A stretch of 23,993 bases of DNA from Geosiphon pyriformis. Its lineage: Eukaryota; Glomeromycota; Glomeromycetes; Archaeosporales; Geosiphonaceae. Positions within the stretch are counted from its first letter, which is position 1, and each line of letters opens with the position of its first letter. Shown piece after piece: positions 21,656 to 23,993 of the stretch. The stretch is taken from assembly GCA_016748015.1 (NCBI GenBank), contig JAAOMT010000642.1, positions 14,128 to 38,120 on the forward strand, written 5' to 3'. Made by a program: the position numbers and the translations under genes. The notes beneath the pieces were generated by a model that saw only the letters and a program-made list of their open reading frames with translations, did no database searches and was not told the origin of the DNA.

Positions 21656-22449
21656 ACTAAATGATAAAAAAACTTTTTTCAAAAAACTTTTGAACTTTTT
21701 ATTGGGAATTTGGAACAAAGAAAAGAAAGAAGTTTTTTTTTTTTATTTGGTTTTAATATTGTAAACTTTTACATATTAATAATATTAATTAATATTTTGC
21801 TATTTTGGTTTAGTATTTTAACTTATATATAGTTATTAAATATATTAGTAATATTATTATTGGTTTATATATATATATAATAAAAAATTTACATAAAAAG
21901 TTAACTATTATAATTAAAAAAAAACTTTATAATAAGTGCTATTAATCTTATTTATAAAATAAACCATAAAAAAAAATATAGTATAAATAATTAATAATAA
22001 AATATAAAATTATTAGAGTATATAATATCAAAAATTCCAGAAATTTTAAAAATATTAGCAAAAATACCAAAAATTTCAGAAATATTAAGAATTTTAGCAA
22101 TAATTCAAAAAAATTATAAGAATTTTAGAAATTTGATATTATAAAAATTTATGTATATATAGCAAAAATATTAGAAACAAAAAAAACAAACAAGTTTAAT
22201 TAAAAACAAGTTGAATTTTATTTTATAAAATAACTTCTATAATTAATAATTTAACACTTAAAATCTACAATTATTTTAAATAAAATTATTAATTATATTA
22301 TTTAAATACAACTTTATGTATTTCAATTTATTTTATTGAATCTTAATTACTTTTACATTAATATTAATAATATTAAAACAATAATTTTTAATTATAATTA
22401 TTAATAAAATATTAATTTTTATTATATTTTTTTCTTTTTTGTTTTGTTT
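21656..22449 (-). other. 5' untranslated region of LINE copy 2
   Basis: No coding sequence is seen in these 794 bp. They are inferred to be the leader of copy 2 because copy 1 coding sequence resumes only at about 22450. The region is almost all A/T, with TATATATATATA at about 21870 and a degenerate tandem repeat at about 22028-22140. An alternative is that part of it is unrelated AT-rich filler. Confidence 0.45.
22028..22140. repeat. Degenerate tandem repeat of about 30-39 bp
   Basis: Successive units share the pattern CAAAAATxCC, AGAAATTTT, AAATATTAG: CAAAAATTCCAGAAATTTT, then CAAAAATACCAAAAATTTC, then a shorter CAATAATTC unit. Units differ in length by several bases. It may be a LINE leader repeat or simple low-complexity expansion. 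Confidence 0.5.
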
Positions 22450-22461
22450 ATATTTATTAAT
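22450..22461. repeat. Candidate target-site duplication, far side of LINE copy 2
   Basis: ATATTTATTAAT is the partner of GTATTTAATAAT at 15053-15064 and marks the proposed 5' end of copy 2. It is also in the same reading frame as the continuing copy 1 codons. Confidence 0.4.
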
Positions 22462-23200
22462 TGATTAAAAAAAACACTAAAATTATAATATTAAAAATTG
22501 TTTATAAAAAATGTTAAGATAAAATATAGAATATAATTAAAAAAACTAAAATTGCTTATTAAAAGAGTAAAAAATACCAAAATAAACTAGTTATTATGTT
22601 AAAAAAATTAGATGTTAAGTGTTGTCTACTATTATATTAAATCTTTGTTCATTATATAAAAAACTTTATTATTAAAATCTTTAGATTAACTAATTAATAA
22701 ATACAAATACAAAGTATATATTGTAACAATATAAAAATTTTTATTTATAGTTTTATATATAGCTTGAATTTTTGTATTTATAAAAAATTATTGTAAGTTT
22801 TGGAAGTTTTTAACTAATGTAAACTTGTTATTTTTTGCTGTGTTTTAATCTTTGTATTTAAGTACCAATAATATTAACTTATATTTGGCTCTAAATAAAG
22901 GTTTTGTGTTTAAGTTTTGGCTGGCTAAAGCTAAAGCTGTTTTTGTAAATATAAATTGGCCATTTCCTATTTAGTTGATTTTGTGTATAGTTTGGTCATA
23001 AGTTACAGAAATAAGATTTTTCTATCCAACTCAAAACTCCGAATGGAATTGGAGAAATGTGGTTTGTTGTATAATGTGAAATCAGTGCTAATTGTCATTT
23101 GATTGCCTTTTGAAAGAGGTGGGTCATTTATTGGAAGTGGTAGTTCCAGGATTGGATATTTGTTTTTTACTAGTGCTAGCATGTAAATCTAGTTGTATAG
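22450..23200 (+). pseudogene. C-terminal part of LINE ORF2, probable continuation of copy 1
   Basis: Plus-strand blocks match the end of the LINE ORF2. VVYYYIKSLF at about 22622 corresponds to the YFIKALY block of copy 2. YCKFWKFLTN lies near 22790, STNNINLYLALNKGFVFKFW near 22862, and LVDFVYSLVISYRNKIF plus MELEKCGLLYNVKSVLIVI at about 22973-23100, followed by a stop and GYLFFTSASM near 23155. Orientation and position in the protein pick up almost exactly where copy 1 breaks at 15064. The last 200 bp contain more C and G and fewer stops than the rest of copy 1. Hence a separate 5'-truncated copy of a related subfamily is the alternative. Confidence 0.65.
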
Positions 23201-23385
23201 TATTGCCTTGATCGGCCGAGTGGCTGGTCACGTTTAATTTAGAACTCCATGTGGTCGTATTGTATTATATAGTGATTGGGCTACACTCGTAAAAAACACA
23301 AAACTGAAAATAAAAGTTTGGATTAGAAATTAAAAATAAAGCAATAATAATCAGTCTTTATTTTTCTATCTATATTTGTAATTAA

Positions 23386-23407
23386 ATTATTATTATTATT
23401 ATTATTA
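23386..23407. repeat. ATT trinucleotide microsatellite
   Basis: About seven copies of ATT, seen directly. On the minus strand it is an AAT run that could be the tail of a short retroposed element. Confidence 0.85.
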
Positions 23408-23513
23408 TGCTTTAACAAAGTGAGGTCCTTCCACAACCTACAAAACACACGTGTTCTACAATAGGCGCTTTCTGCACGTGACCAGTCACCTGGACTAAGC
23501 ATTATCGAAATAT

Positions 23514-23550
23514 AAGAAACTGAAACTGAAACTGAAACCGAAACCAAACC
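23514..23550. repeat. GAAACT/GAAACC hexamer array
   Basis: About five tandem units of GAAACT grading into GAAACC, directly visible. The drift from T to C at the unit end is gradual along the array. Confidence 0.85.
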
Positions 23551-23583
23551 GAAGTAGCAACATATAATTATATTAATATAGTT

Positions 23584-23993
23584 TTAATTAAAAATTATTA
23601 GTAAATTACTTATATCAAACATTGAATAATTTATTAATTTAAAGTATTACACAAATTCAATATATTTTATTTAAGTAATTAAAATTAATCTTAATAATTT
23701 AATTAGATTTCTTGAACAAACCTCAGATAACATTATTATTGTAAAATAAAAATTAAATGACTATCTATTGTAACATGACATAGGCCCAAGCCCAATTAGA
23801 CCTGCACTTTCGCTTTTTTCAGAGTTGGCATACACACATATAAATGGCACTTATTTTCGTTTCGAAATCGTTTTTGGAGCCCAGCCTCCTCAAGTGATTG
23901 GATCGTTGGACCATTTGGTTGAACTGCCTTTATTGTCTCTCGCACCACAGCCTGTCATTCATAAATACTTTAGCTTTATACATTATAACTGAT
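23584..23993 (-). repeat. Inverted repeat A, right arm, runs off the window
   Basis: It is the reverse-complement partner of 6478-6893 and retains C and G (for example GATTTCGAAACGAAA where the left arm has GATTTTGAGACAAAA). Similarity is still strong at the last base of the window, so the repeat unit is longer than seen here. Confidence 0.85.
23930..23993 (-). CDS. C-terminal end of a repeated protein gene, partial
   Basis: On the minus strand the last codons read VIMYKAKVFMNDRLWCERQ, then TAA at 23932-23930. The left copy (ending at 6537) has the same tail broken by a Trp-to-stop change. The rest of the gene lies beyond the window, so function and integrity are unknown. A 4-bp difference between the two arms just upstream of YKAK means one copy is frameshifted here. 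Confidence 0.45.
   Translation of the reverse strand, partial: SVIMYKAKVFMNDRLWCERQ

Larger units (their letters stand above)
15065..22449 (-). mobile_element. LINE copy 2, apparently full length, inserted in copy 1
   Basis: This minus-strand non-LTR retrotransposon of about 7.4 kb has, in order, a 5' untranslated region (22449-21656), ORF1 (21655-19810), ORF2 (19792-15220) and a short 3' region. The 3' region ends in AATAAAGTAATATAT near 15065, which also supplies a polyadenylation-type signal. Both ORFs are broken by stops and a few frameshifts but align over their whole lengths to a family I recall from Rhizophagus irregularis: a CCHC-type ORF1, then AP endonuclease, reverse transcriptase and RNase H. 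It is less decayed than copy 1, keeping FIDD in the reverse transcriptase, so it inserted later. It cannot move by itself now. Confidence 0.82.
23201..23583. other. LINE 3' tail and simple-repeat-rich segment
   Basis: No gene. It probably contains the 3' untranslated tail of the plus-strand LINE (AAAACTGAAAATAAAA near 23301). An (ATT)n run lies at about 23386-23407. A G+C-richer block at 23420-23500 contains ACACGTGT and GCACGTGACCAGTCAC. A hexamer array follows at 23519-23550. The minus-strand frame over this block is mostly translated simple repeat (VSVSVSVSVS) and is not called as a gene. Confidence 0.45.

Noticed and set aside
23208-23232. tRNA-like GGCCGAGTGGC resembling the D-arm of tRNA-Ser or tRNA-Leu
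   Set aside because: No matching acceptor stem and no GGTTCGA-type B box at the right distance, so no tRNA or tRNA-derived element is called.
23323-23547. Minus-strand frame of 74 codons beginning with a VSVSVS run
   Set aside because: It is largely translated hexamer and ATT microsatellite; no family or splice context supports it.
6478-23993. One giant terminal-inverted-repeat transposon bounded by repeat A
   Set aside because: The arms differ strongly in decay, the right arm is not finished in the window, and no transposase or captor gene is seen; independent insertions are simpler.
1-23993. CRISPR arrays, bacterial operons, riboswitches or phage modules
   Set aside because: Spliced introns and LINEs show a eukaryotic nuclear context, and no regularly spaced direct repeats were found.

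Overview
The window is eukaryotic, very AT-rich and gene-poor. Its genes have several short spliced introns of about 70 to 95 bp with GT..AG ends and CTAAC-like branch sites. The best guess is an arbuscular mycorrhizal fungus (Glomeromycotina, Rhizophagus-like). This rests on two things. The two large retroelements match, from memory, a non-LTR retrotransposon family typical of Rhizophagus irregularis. The left-hand genes are diverged class-3 (Rhizomucor-type) lipase relatives. No database search was possible, so the organism is an inference.

Layout. (1) 1-2778: two lipase-like genes head to head. The left one (minus) runs off the window edge inside its nucleophile-elbow motif. The right one (plus) can be rebuilt as a complete five-exon gene of 425 codons. 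It has lost the catalytic Ser and apparently the catalytic His, so it looks like a pseudoenzyme. (2) 2779-6540: AT-rich spacer and remains of at least three broken, unrecognised protein genes. (3) 6478-6893: a repeat whose inverted partner lies at 23584-23993, 17 kb away, reaching the end of the window. (4) 6976-10790: a second inverted pair, arms of about 400 bp around 3 kb of mostly unreadable DNA, with one clean signal-peptide exon at 10010-10130. (5) about 11020-23200: two nested LINEs. The older copy 1 (plus) is split. A younger, apparently full-length copy 2 (minus, 15065-22449) sits inside its RNase H region, and the C-terminal part of copy 1 resumes at about 22450. An imperfect 12-bp target duplication flanks copy 2. 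(6) 23201-23583: tail, microsatellites and a short hexamer array.

How it fits together. The left 2.8 kb is ordinary genic DNA with CpG present. From about 10.4 kb to 15.76 kb I find no CpG at all, and they stay very rare to about 23.0 kb. Substitutions in the elements are largely C to T and G to A: Trp to stop, Gln to stop, catalytic DD to NN, Glu to Lys. The picture is a young lipase-like pair next to an old graveyard of transposons inactivated by transition mutation, as expected from cytosine methylation followed by deamination or a RIP-like process. Nothing here is an operon or a bacterial system.
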